The notes below the pieces were generated by a model. It ran no database searches and had not been told where the DNA came from. It was given only the letters and a program-made list of their open reading frames with translations. Shown here one piece after another: positions 35,414 through 46,031 of a stretch of 64,000 nt of DNA (its first letter is position 1; each line of letters begins with the position of its first letter). The DNA comes from Lentinus brumalis (lineage: Eukaryota; Basidiomycota; Agaricomycetes; Polyporales; Polyporaceae). The stretch lies in the NCBI GenBank assembly GCA_001792895.1, contig MARA01000015.1, positions 868,001-932,000 on the forward strand, written 5' to 3'. The translations under genes and the position numbers were made by a program.

Positions 35414-37017
35414 GGAAGTATGTGCAGCGGTTGGCATCCTTGCAAGCACCGCGGAGCGCAAAGCTGAAGCAGTAAGGCTCTCCGCTGGGTGACGTGAGGG
35501 CGTTCGGGCTACTAGCTCCAGCGTGGATGGGCGCGCAGGGATGGTTGGCGACCGTGGTGGTGTTGGGGCAGGTGGAGGGGAAGTGCTCGGGCTTGCCGCA
35601 TCGAAAGCAATGGGAGGGCCTCCCTTCCGGCCGTCCTTCGGTACGAGGCCGCTTCCGCGCTCCCGAGTCGTGGTTCGGAGCCACGGGGGCGGGCCGCCTG
35701 GCGGGCGCTGTGGAACCGCGCGGTACCGCGGAGCGGAGGATGGACTGCACGTATAGCTCGCTCTGCGACAGGAGAGGTCCGTCGAGATCGAGCGTATACG
35801 TTCCATGTTCGGTGTCGCCAGATCGATGGTGGGATCGGCGGCGGCCATCTCCCGCTCCAGGATGTCGTAGCGGAGCGCCGCGGCCCAGCCATACTCGCGA
35901 GCGAACTGGGGATGCGGGCATGGTGAGCGTGCAGAGCGTCAGCTCGGGCGTCGCCATGGTACTGTCGTACGAGGGGCTCGATGGAGGAGCTAGCAGACAG
36001 CCACTCCTCAGACGGCAAATCGTCTTCACCGGCCCGGTCGAGGGCCTGCGATGCCGTCAGGGCGGACAGCACGCTATCGTTCTCGGTCGGCGCGACCGAC
36101 AGGCGGGCCTTCGTGGTCAGCTGCGAGTAAGGCACGTAATGGCCGAGTCGAACAGCCCGCACCACCTTCGGTGGTACCGCTAAAGGAGAGAGCAACGTCA
36201 GCGACGTGTTCTGTGGAGCGCGCAATAGACGAGGAAACGTGGGACGTGGACGTGAGGCGTGCGTGAACGCGAGCGTGCAATACGTGGACGTGGGCGTGCA
36301 GTACGTGGGCGTGCGATGCGTGTGCGTGGATGCGCGATAGAGGAGGGAAGGGGACTTACGGAGTGCGAGTGTATCTGCCTTCTTGCCTGGCACGATAGCC
36401 GGCAGTGTCACAGTCTGCTGCGGCACGACGTCGCGAGCCGTGGCCGCTAACAGGCGGGCGCGGTCTACTTCGTCGGCAGACGCCACCAGCACAGCTGTGA
36501 GCGGAGCGTCTTGGGCGGCGGCGGGAGCCGGCGCGGCAGCGGCAGGCGGCACCTCAGCATGAGCGGCTCCCGTGCGAGCAACTATGGCCTCGAGCTCCTT
36601 GATGCGGGCTTCAAGCAGGGCGCGGTACTCAACGCCAGAGATGGACCGGGGAGCCGCAGGGGCTGCACCGGGCGCTGCCGCCGTCGTAGCCGGGCCGGTG
36701 TTACCTGAAGCAGCAGGCGGAGCCGCTGCCCCGGGTGCCGAGGCTGGAGCGTTGGTCGGGTTGGCTGTTGACGAACCCGTCGTCTGGGTCATGGTCGCAG
36801 GCGGAGGCGCGGATTGAGCGCCGGTCGGCGGCACCGCGGAGGCGGGCCCGGGAGCCTTGTTTTGGTTTGCGGGACCTGGTTGCGGGTCCTCCTGCGGGGC
36901 AGTTGCCGCGGCGGCGTCGGCTGATGCTTTGGTGGTTCTGCGCGTGGTGCGAGGTTCGACGGGTGGTTTGGGACCACCGGCGGGCAGGGCGAGGTTCGTA
37001 GGCATGTTGAAAGACAT
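35355..37017 (-). CDS. Ngaro Gag-like protein with zinc knuckle
   Basis: Exons 37017-36360 and 36179-35355, with an intron of 180 nt (gtaagt..ctttag). The N-terminal part is very rich in Ala, Pro and Thr. The C-terminal half has the zinc knuckle CFRCGKPEHFPSTC (CX2CX4HX4C), followed by a Cys-rich tail with CX7C and CSICG/CPRV. The frame slips twice (G4 at 35908-35911 and near 35780-35800); two added bases make the sum 1485 nt. Gag proteins coat element RNA. The stop overlaps the RT start by 59 bp. Confidence 0.65.
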
Positions 37018-37082
37018 AGATGGGAAGATTAAGGCTTGTGGTAGCAAAGCAGAAGAGGTGCTGTATAGTAGCAGATTATGCG

Positions 37083-37242
37083 AATATTACGCTACGTGAG
37101 GCGGGAGACTCGAGCTCGCGGGGTGCGGACTCGCGAGCGTCGTGGTGGTAAGGAGAGAAAACTTCGCTGCTGGTAGCGCTCGCGCGGACGCTCAGTTGGA
37201 CGAGCGGTGCCGGCCTCTCGGGTTCGGCCGGCCCCTCCATGA
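37083..37242. repeat. Ngaro repeat A1
   Basis: 160 bp, matching A2 (32100-32259). It lies upstream of gag, at the 5' border of the retrotransposon. Confidence 0.9.
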
Positions 37243-37415
37243 ATACCTCGTCCGGGCGCTTACCGCCTTCGGCGGGGGCGCGCTGCCGCGCGCCCTAGTA
37301 TGGTCGAAATTCGACCGGATGTCACGCTCGTCCGGCCGGTTGGTCGAATGGTCGAACCCAAACCCACCGGTCACAGGTCACACCCCTGGTTGAATAGATT
37401 TAAATGGTACAGTAC

Positions 37416-37759
37416 TACCCGCAGCGGAGCGCGTACGTGAAGAGCTTGTGCTCGTCGTAGCCTACGGGCACGCCGTACCAGAGGAGCGGCAGGTCGTCGA
37501 GCGTTTGGAAGCCGTGACGGGGTTGAATTGGTCGGGGATGGAGCGTCTGGGGAACATGTTCCTGACAGTGTGGCTCTGGCGGGAAACTCGTTGAGCAATA
37601 CTTACATGTACTTGGTGCAGCGGGCATCCCGGGCGCGAGGCACTTACACCTTCTACCAGTGTCGTCACCGGGAGTACTCATCAATATTGGAGCATTCTCC
37701 TCGCTCGGTTGTTGTGAAGACGAGGATGCTTCGACGTGCTCGCGGACTATGGACTGCAT
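37416..37759 (-). pseudogene. 5' part of copy 2, cut by a transposon
   Basis: It carries the N-terminal half of the duplicated orphan protein: MQSIVREHVE (copy 1 MQHIVNEDVT), SHTVRNMFPRRSIPDQFNPVT, and in a different frame FQTLDDLPLLWYGVP. The gap between these two blocks is shorter than in copy 1 (a 4-bp loss), so this copy has its own frameshift besides the insertion. It ends at ALRCG at the insertion point. Confidence 0.7.
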
Positions 37760-38495
37760 GATTATATGGGTGAGTGTGGACGTGCTGCCTGAGTGGGATA
37801 GCAGAAGGAAAAAAATGGCTAGCCGTGGCGCTACGGACTCTGCAGACTCCTGTGGCTCTCGACGTCTAAGTTCGCGTCAATCATTGTCAATCACGAAAGT
37901 TCGAACGTCCACAAGTATGGCCAATCGAGGCTCCGCGTTGGACGTGCGGGTTGGATATCTGGATCCTTGCCGCACTCAGAGGGTTGTATGGTCCTTACTA
38001 CTTCAATGCGCGCATGTTCAGTTTGACCATCATGATTCTCGGGACCCCAGAAGCAGCCAGGACAGTAGGTCAAGCCAGTCCCGCTTCGTGCGTGTCTCTC
38101 CGTGGCTAACGACGAACCGGAGGCTGCCGGGCGTGCACGCTGAGGAACCGCGGAAATGTGGTTGGTCCCCGCCTGCCGGCTATCAGTTCCCACTTATGTA
38201 GCCACCTGTTCTGACCGAGGCAGAGCTTTGTTCAGATCCAAAAACATATGTGATATCGTCCACCTCCCCATGGTTGTCTCGTCCGAGTCCTCCAGCAGTT
38301 GGAATCTCGCAGTCTACACAGAGGCCAAAGTCGCAACTCGCGTGCTCACCTGGAAACAATTCACGAATGGTGCCAAGATGGTGCCGCGCCGTAGATGCGT
38401 GGGTTGCATGCATGCATGTGTTGTGTTGTGATTCGATTCCGGTTGTGATTGCTGTAAGATACTCCGCACGCTCCGCCTCCCCTCCGCCTCCCCGC
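37760..38495. other. intergenic, no gene seen
   Basis: Between the broken copy 2 and the carrier gene. Short frames only. Confidence 0.5.
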
Positions 38496-39496
38496 TCACA
38501 GGTCCAGCACCCTCCGCGAGAACTGCCAGACTGCAAAGCTCACCGCCTTCATCGGCACAACCTTGAGATACCCGATGCTCAAACCGATGTAGAACGCCCT
38601 CCACCCGCCCGCCGCATAGATCCCGCGCACGGTCTCGCCCCAGCGCATCCACCTGTCCGGCCGAGTGAGCCCCCCAACCTGCATACGTCGCCGGACGACC
38701 TCGAAGGGGTACGAGACGGTTTGTGCGAGCGCGCCAGCCACGGCGCCGATGGAGAGGTCTGCGAGCGGGGTCGCTTTCGCTCGCGGTTTCCGCTTGTGTG
38801 CCGGGCCCGAGTCCGTCTCGTCGAATGTGGGAGGGGGCGGGAGGAGATGGGCGCGCAGGAAGCCCCAGGCAAGGAAGGACGTGCCTGCGTACGGGATCAT
38901 GCCTGCGACGGTGACGGTGAAGCCGCGGTAAAACTTGAGGATGGGGAAGCGGGAGAAGACGTTGGTGGAGGCGGACGCGGACGAGGCGCCCTCGGTGTAG
39001 ATGCCGCGCATGGCAGAGAGGAAAGACGGGCGGGTGGACGCACCGGGGGCCGAGCGCGTTGCGTACGCCATGCGGACACGGACGATCTCGAGCGGGTACG
39101 TGAAGAGGACGGAGGTGACCCCCGAGATGGCGCCAGCGGTGAAGCGGCGGAGGTTCGTCTGCGTGTCGGGGTGGGCATGAGCAGGGCCTCCGCCTGGTCG
39201 TAGGTCATGAAATTGATGGCAGCGTAGGGGAAGATGCGGAGGAGCGTCGCGGAGTGGCCCTGGAAGAGCCCGCGCACGCCGTTCTCGCGGTAGATCTGCG
39301 CGGCGGCACGAAAGGCACCGCTCCATGTGCCCGCGTACTTCTGAAAGTCGGGGTTCGATGCCTGGAAGAGGATCTTGACGCGGTCGAGCGGGGCGACGAC
39401 GGACTTGGCCACGCAGCCCGCGACGCCGCCTGCGAGCCCCGAGCGGAGGACGTACTGTAGGCTCTGCCTATCGTGGATGGTTCCATCGGTGCGCAT
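38496..39496 (-). CDS. LEU5: mitochondrial carrier, CoA/Leu5 (SLC25A16/42) type
   Basis: A solute carrier of the inner mitochondrial membrane with three repeats. Carrier signatures are visible: [12 protein letters not shown] (repeat 1), [11 protein letters not shown] (repeat 2) and [11 protein letters not shown] (repeat 3). The N-terminal block [20 protein letters not shown], the [23 protein letters not shown] stretch and MIPYAGTSF fit the Leu5/Graves-disease carrier group, thought to import coenzyme A. The reading frame slips at one C run (plus 39168-39171): MPTPTRR should read [16 protein letters not shown]. The length is 1001 nt, or 1002 nt (333 aa) with the missing base. No introns. The transport substrate is inferred. 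Confidence 0.85.
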
Positions 39497-40284
39497 TCGA
39501 GTAGGTTGTGTACGGTCTCTTCAGTTCATGCCAGCGGTCGTCGTCGTTGTCGTTTGTCGTGTGGAGGTGAGTGTGCGGAGGAGGACGAGGCAGAACTCTT
39601 GCTCCGCTAGCTCCGTCCCCGCATTACGTAAGAAGCACAGGCGTCTAGGTTGCCTATTTTGGCTTTTAACGTCCGCTGCGACGACTCGGACTCGGACTTG
39701 CTTGTGACCATGTTTTCGATGGTCTCGTACTCATCCGTCTCTTCGTAGCCTCAACCCACCACCGCGCTTACTCGGACGTCTGGGGCATCTCCCGTAACAT
39801 CGGTGAGATAATCATGAGATAAGACACAGAAGGCTAAGTAATCTCATCAACTCTGTGACCGTGACGGAATTTCAAAAAAGGGAAGGTAGGAGGGCTAGTA
39901 CGGGTAACGGGGGAACTGCCAGACGGTCGGTTGTAAGCCGCAGGGTACGAGACCATCCCAGACGTCCGAGCAACCGCGGTGGTGGGTTGAGGCTACGAAG
40001 AGACGGATGGGTACGAGACCAGTTTTCAACAGGTTTCTATATCACTGGCAGGTATGTGCTCCTAGTGTGCGAACAGAAAGCGACTCAACTGGAATGTACT
40101 CAGCGCAAAAGTTACACATCACCGCCCGTCCGCTACACATCAACTTCTGTCCGCTCCTGTCCGCTCGGCGTTTCCTGCGCGCTGCAATACCGCCGCTCGT
40201 TCCCCCAGACCATTGATCCTGCACCTGACGTTGGCTTTGGCTGCTTTTACGCCTGCAGAGTCGGCCACTGTCCACCAACGAAGC
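39497..40284. promoter_or_regulatory. divergent promoter between carrier and MFS genes
   Basis: The two genes start in opposite directions about 790 bp apart. No coding sequence is supported between them; the region contains CT- and CG-rich stretches, but no clear TATA box was identified. Confidence 0.4.
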
Positions 40285-42141
40285 ATGGACGATATAGAGG
40301 AGAAGGAGGATGAAGGAGGAGCTGAAGCCGGCTGGGCAGAGTCAACAGCCTATGTGGTGGCCGTGGACGAGCATCCCGACGGTGGGCTGCGAGCGTGGCT
40401 CGTCATCTTGGGAGTGAGTCCGAGACCGCTCCTCAACCCACTCGATTGCTAGCACTGACAACTAGTATCATCAAGGCCGCCACAGGCGTATGCGGGACCT
40501 TCGGGCTGGTCAACGCGTGGGGAGTACGCTTGCCCGTCCAACAGCTCCAAGCCTTCGCTCTCTTTTGACCTGTTACCTCTAGGTGTTCCAGGCGTACTAT
40601 GAGAATGATCTGCTGCGCGATTCGTCCCCATCTAACATGTGAGTGCACAAACAGTTCTCGCTCGTCACAGCTGAGATCGACCACCCAGTGCTTGGATTGG
40701 CTCCCTCCAATACGCGCTGAACTTCCTCCCCGGGCTGGCAGTCGGCCGCCTGTTCGACATGGGCTGGTTCTTGACCCCGCTGTGCAGCGCGAGCGCGCTC
40801 CTCGTCGCAGCGACCGTGCTGACGGGCGAGTGCACCCAGTATTGGCAGTTCCTACTATGCCAGGGGTTTGCTATCGGGGTGAGTCTTCACGCGGATTCTC
40901 AGAGTGTCATACACAATATTGACTAGATCATCGACTCACGCACAATAGCTAGCCTGCGGCGTCGTCTTTAACGAGATTCTAGCGACACCCGCGCACTGGT
41001 TTAGGCACAGGCTCGGGATCGCGCTGGGATTATCGTCCATCGGATCCAGCATCGGTGGCACGGTGTTCCCCATCGTCGCCCGTATACTCATTCAACATGT
41101 CGGGTAAGTCTTCCGCAGCCGATATGTCTGTGTGTCTTTGTCCTGACTCTAATCTTGACTCCTCTGAACAGCTTCAGATGGACCATGCGTGTCATCGGAC
41201 TGGTTGAGCTGGTGCTATTGGCCGTAACAATCTTGGTGCGGACTGTCAACCCCCGTCAAATCAGCAATATATGGCCGTGACTGACTGTCTATGCCGGGCA
41301 ACAGACAGTGCGGAGACGGCTCCCTCCGACGGGCGCAGGAGGTCCCTTCATCGACTTCCGCGCCTTTGTGTCTAAGTCCTACATGCTTTATTGTGCGGCA
41401 AACTTCGTGACATTCCTAGGCCTGTACACGGTGAGTACTGTTATCTACATACATGTTGAAGTTGCTGACTGAGCTATGGATAGGTACTCACGTACATCAG
41501 CGTCAGCGCGACACAAGCAGGCGTAGCCTCCAACCTCTCGTCCTACCTCGTCGCCGTTGCGAATGGATGCTCGATCATCGGGAGGCTGTCTGGAGGTTTC
41601 TTCGCGGACAAAATTGGTACGTGACCAGCTCAATTTCGCGCCGACGCTTCGCACTGATGCACAGTCGCCTCGCAGGGCCGCTGAGCGTCATGATTCCCGC
41701 CACGTTCGTGAGCGGCATCCTCACTTATGCATGGCCATTCGCCACTTCCGCTGGAAGCCTCATCGCAGTGGCCGTCATCTACGGGTACGTCGCTTACGCC
41801 CAAGTTCTTCACTCAATTTCCGAACCCCGAGGACCGTTCATCATCGTTCCCACGACAGGACAGCCAACGGGGTCTTCGTCTCTCTCTTGCCCGCGCCCAT
41901 CATGCGCATGAAGTTTGCCGGCACAGGGCGCATAGGGATGCTCCTCGGCATGAACTCGACGCTCACCGCGTTCGGCGCGGTCGCGGGCCCGCCCATCTCT
42001 GGCGCGATCTACGCGGCTGCGGGATACACGTTCACTTTCGTCGGCGTGTATGCGGGCTCGACTGTCATGCTGGCTGTCGCGCTGCTCGTGGCGACGCGCT
42101 TGGCTTTGACTGGGCGGGCTGGAGTATTGGGGAGGTGTTGA
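40285..42141 (+). CDS. MFS transporter, monocarboxylate-permease-like
   Basis: A major facilitator, probably with 12 membrane helices, split by several short introns. The start MDDIEEKEDEGGAEAGW is acidic; then comes DGGLRAWLVILG, typical of fungal monocarboxylate transporter-like (MCH) proteins. Later segments include WGVFQAYYENDLL, WIGSLQYALNFLPGLAVGRLFDMG, QGFAIG, GLSSIGSSIGGTVFPIV, ISVSATQAGVASNLSSYLVAVANGCSIIGRLSGGFFAD and GMNSTLTAFGAVAGPPISGAI. The family moves small organic acids or related metabolites across membranes. The substrate is unknown. The carrier gene is divergent to it and the reductase pair follows on the other strand. Confidence 0.85.
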
Positions 42142-42548
42142 GGACGGAGACGGCCGTCGGGGAAGGTCCAGTGAATGTCAAGCTTCAGCCTGTGATAGTC
42201 GACACGCAACACTCTCGACCGTTTCCTCATGGGATTACGAGTATTGGGAGGCTCACTTTTGGACGAGAGGTAAGCTGCTGCTCACGTACTTGTCCAGCGC
42301 CTCCGTACTGAGTCCATGTGTCGTGCAGCAGCATCGAAGACTATGGAGGGAAGGGATATAGCTATGAAAGTACCGACAAACTTGTGCGCCGCGTCACGGT
42401 CGTGATCGTGCGCTTTCCCAAATCTGACTCATGGAGACCTCAACGTCCATCTGCACTCAGGCTGTCGAACACCATTCAAACTAGATGAAAGGGATGTACT
42501 TCATTTGTTCGATACGCTCAATAAACTGTTCCAGACGAATATCCGGAT
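42142..42548. other. intergenic, no gene seen
   Basis: Short convergent gap between the MFS gene and the first reductase. Confidence 0.5.
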
Positions 42549-44089
42549 CTACAGCTTCGAACTTGCAGTTGATGACACCAGAAAGCCAATCTGCTCCCAG
42601 AAAGACAGCCACTTGCGTACGTCCGCCCGACCAACTGGCTCCACGGTACTCAGAGTGCGTGACACTCTGACGGCCCTCTTTATGTCCAAGTCAATTTCTA
42701 TCCGGGTCAAAATATGCGACTCCAAAAGCCCTGCAAGCCTCAGAGCATGTGCTGAACGGCCTCCTGATGCCCGCGCTGACGCCCAGAGTCGGTCGAGGAA
42801 CTCTGCCACAGGAACCATCGGGACGGCGAGCTCCTCCGCCACGAACCCAAATGCCTCGTTCCAAGACGCAGGTCGGGGCGAGGTGATATGGAGGACCCGC
42901 TCGTCGCTGCCGCCTGCAACCATCTCCAAAAGTGCGGCGGCGGCAATATCAACAGGCACATATGTGCACACTGCGCCAATCTGTTGTGCACCGTCAGCAA
43001 ACCAAGCTTCCAACCGCGGCAGTGGGAGCTGCATACATACTTCAGGTCTCGTCGGGACGCATCCAAGACGCTGGCACGCGCGAATGAAGGCTGGGACCAG
43101 TTCTGCTGTGTTCCAGCTCCCTGTGTGCGAGTCGCCGCTGAGCTGGGCGACACGGACGACCGTCGTCAAGAGGCCGCGCTCCTCGGCGGCACGTCGGAAG
43201 AGCTGCTCCGCAACCCACTTGCTTTCCGTGTACCCATACCTGACCGCCATCTCGGGCTCGATGTCGAGCGATTCAGGAGCCGCGACGAACGGTGGATGAT
43301 CTGCAAGGGCCGGCCGTGAAGTCAGTGCCTTGACCGCTACGGTGAGTGTGTTCACGACCAGAACATACTCCAGAGTGCGCCTATGGAGCTGACAAATATG
43401 ACTCGCGGTCCCCCGGCAGTCGGAGACCCCAGAGCGAGGTCCAGTAAGCTACGGGTGCCCGAGATCAATGACTCGTACGACGACAGCGGAAGAGCGAAGT
43501 GCACGGCCCAGGCTGAACAACCGTCAGCCGATGAAGTCTAGCGATGAAGTTGAGATTGAAGCCATACCATTGTGTATAATCGCAGTGACGGTTCTACGGA
43601 GCTGATGGGAAACATGTTAGTGAGTTGAAATAGCGTCCAGTGTGACCCAACATTCACCTTGTGGTAGACCACCTGAGGCAGCCCCAGTAACGGCTTCTCA
43701 GGATCAGCGATGTGGAAGGACACCCGATGGTCAGCCAACCACTTGTCTTCCCAGGGGATCCTCCACTTCCTGAATGCATCGCGCTGCCTCTCCTGAAGTG
43801 CGACTACATGTCCCGAGGGCTCCCGGTTGAGGGCGTATACTCGAACGATGTCTGGCAAACGCAGCACCTGTGCAAGCAGGTGCGAGCCCAAGTGTCCTGT
43901 GGTGCCTGTAATCACTACAGTTCCGCCCGAGATGGAGCAGGTGCCCGTGCTGGGTTCAGGAGAAGTGTTCTGTGTCCAATGTGCGACCGGAAAGCTTGTG
44001 CCGTATTCAGCGAGCAGAGAGCGCATCAACATGACACGAGCAGGACCATCCTGCACCTCTGAGGGTGCTTGAGCAGTCCTTGGCATCAT
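42549..44089 (-). CDS. stand-alone thioester-reductase-type (NAD_binding_4) protein, copy A
   Basis: Five exons: 44089-43658, 43601-43568, 43512-43369, 43300-43041 and 42980-42549; sum 1302 nt, 433 aa, frame intact. It shows the NADPH-binding motif TGTTGHLGSHL, FVSSIGALW, then the catalytic YxxxK as YTESKWVAEQLF and a C-terminal substrate domain (HITSPRPASWNEAFG, EFLDRLWASARASGG). This is the reductase (R) domain of fungal NRPS-like/adenylate-forming reductases, which releases a thioester as an aldehyde or alcohol. No adenylation or carrier domain is encoded here or next to it. The N-terminus keeps only a short linker (RVMLMRSLLAEYG) like the end of a carrier domain. It is a paralogue of the gene at 44507-46031; the substrate is unknown. 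Confidence 0.8.
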
Positions 44090-44506
44090 GTTTCAAAGTG
44101 CGCAAATGGGTGGGTAGGACAAATGATGAGAAGGTGAGTGTGGCAGGAAGCACGAACGGCTTGGAGACACTATTGTACGACTCAACGTGCAATTTGTAGA
44201 GGCCAGGGCCGTCAGGCACCTGCAGGTTAGCGAGTATCGCGCGACGTTGTCACTCGTGCACCAACGGAGGCGAAGTATGGAGATCTGAAACACATTCGCG
44301 TACTCATTCTCAGCGATACCGTTACAAGGTAGTAGTACAAATTCTCACCCTGGACAACCCATTATCACCAGTCATACTACCTTCCTCCTCGAGCTGTCGG
44401 CATATCCCCGACCGGCGGAGAACCTGCGGTTCTGCGTCTGACTATCAATCCCACTTCCCCAACGACAGCACTTTTCAACTATAGTAATCCAGACTTATCG
44501 TCCAGG
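44090..44506. promoter_or_regulatory. promoter of reductase copy A, 3' end of copy B
   Basis: A 417-bp gap between the two paralogues on the same strand. No coding sequence is supported in it. Confidence 0.45.
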
Positions 44507-46031
44507 TCATAGCCTAGGCTTCGCATCCGATGGAGCTAGGAAGCCGATCTGCTCCCAAAACGACAGCCACTTGCGTACGCCCGCCCGACCAATCGGCTCG
44601 ACGGTACTCAGAGTGCGTGACACCCTGACGGCCCTCTCGATGTCCAAATTAATCGCTATCCGGTTCACTGCATGCATCTCCAAGATCCCTGCAAGTCTCA
44701 GAGCTTGTGCCGAACGGCCTCCTGATGCTCGTGCGGACGCCCAGAGTCGTTCGAGGAACTCGGAGACAGGAACCATCGGGACGTTGAGCTCGGCCGCTAC
44801 GAGCCCATATACGCCGTTCCAGGTCGCAGGTCGGGGCGAGATGATATGGAGGGCCCGCTCGTCACTCCCATATGCGACCATCTCCAGGAGGGCGGCGGCG
44901 GCGACATCAATAGGCACCCAAGGACACAACACATCCTGTCGCGCTTCGTCAGCATACACTATTGCGCAGCACGAAGGGAGTCGCGAACATACCTCGCTTC
45001 TCGCTGGAACGCAACCAAGGCGCTGGCACGCACGCACGCAGGCCGGGATCAGTTCTGTAGTGTTCCAGCTGCCGGTGCGTGAGTCGCCGCTGAGCTGGGT
45101 GACACGGACGACGGTAGTTCGGAGGCCGCGCTCCTCAGCGGCGCGCCTGAAGAGCTGCTCCGCGACCCACTTGCTTTCTGTGTACCCCATGCTGACTGCC
45201 ACCTCGGGCTCGACGTCGAGCGATTCACGAGCTGCGACGGAGGGCGGATGATCTGCATGGGTTGGTCGTGAAGTCAGTATCGTCGACCGCTGTGAGTATC
45301 TACAACCAATCCTTACTCCACAATGCGCCCGCTGAGCTTACGAATATCACTCGCGGTCCTCCAGCGGTCGGAGTGCCCAGAGCGAGGTCCAACAGGTTCC
45401 GTGTGCCCGAGATCAACGGCTCGTACGAGGATAGCGGGAGGACGGAGTTCACAGCCCAGGCTAGAAGGCAATCAGTCGTGGAGGTCTAACGGGAACGTCG
45501 AGGCCATACCATTGTGAATGATTGTAGTAACGGACCTGCGGAGCTGATTGGAACCTGGTTAGCAAGTTGTGTCAGCACTGGGTCTTGAGCAACACTGACC
45601 TCGTCATAAATCGCCTGGGGCAGCCCGAGGAGCGGCTTCGCCAGATCGACGATGTGGAAGGAAACCCGGTGTTCAGTCAGCCACGAGTCGTCCCAGCGGA
45701 GCCGCCACTTCTTGAACGCATCGCGCTGCCGCTCCTGCAGCGCCACGACGTCTCCCGAAGACTGCCGGTTGAGGGCGTACACTCGGGCGACGTCTGGACT
45801 CTGCAACAGCTGTGCGAGAAGGTGCGAGCCGAAACACCCTGTCGTACCGGTGATCACGACCGTCCCACCAGAGACACAACCGGGACCGATCCTTCCTCCG
45901 GTCGCAGCGGTCTGTGTCCAATGTGCGACAGGAAAGTCTGCACTATACTTGGCCAGGAGGGAGCGCATCTGCATGACGCGAGTTGGAACGTCCTGGTCTT
46001 CTGCTGGGGCTTGGCCGGTTCGCGACAGCAT
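44507..46031 (-). CDS. stand-alone thioester-reductase-type protein, copy B
   Basis: A paralogue of copy A with the same exon plan, including the intron inside the C-terminal part (after ARSE). Motifs: TGTTGCFGSHLLAQLL for cofactor binding, YTESKWVAEQLF for catalysis and EFLERLWASARASGG near the end. Start at MLSRTGQAPAEDQD; an upstream in-frame start (46154) would add a hydrophobic stretch and is less likely. The sequence also begins with the RVMQMRSLLAKYSADFPVAH linker. No adenylation domain lies upstream. Stand-alone R domains may act in trans on carrier-bound substrates; that is inference. Confidence 0.78.

Larger units (their letters stand above)
31839..37244 (-). mobile_element. Ngaro-type tyrosine-recombinase retrotransposon
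   Basis: A 5.4-kb element in minus orientation, with gag, RT-RNase H and tyrosine recombinase in this order. There are no LTRs and no target duplication. Its terminal repeats are split direct repeats (A1 at the 5' end; B1, A2, B2 at the 3' end), the hallmark of Ngaro elements. The outer borders coincide with the AT dinucleotide at 31839-31840 and 37243-37244, which matches integration by a tyrosine recombinase through a short shared core. Two introns and several single-base frame slips are present in the coding part. It may be a dead copy or a recent copy with base-calling errors. Confidence 0.85.
31742..37415. mobile_element. TIR element interrupted by Ngaro element
   Basis: The two ends are inverted repeats of 26 bp, identical on both sides (left starting at 31743 TGTACCATTTAAAT, right ending at 37411). 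Flanking 2-3 bp TA/TAC (31740-31742 and 37416-37418) look like the target duplication; the exact border is ambiguous because GTAC is a palindrome. Without the Ngaro insertion the element is about 270 bp (31742-31838 plus 37245-37415), with no coding capacity, so it is a MITE-like element. It sits inside the orphan gene copy 2. Confidence 0.75.

Noticed and set aside
31839..37244. LTR retrotransposon
   Set aside because: No LTRs and no target duplication; a tyrosine recombinase and split direct repeats are present instead of a DDE integrase.
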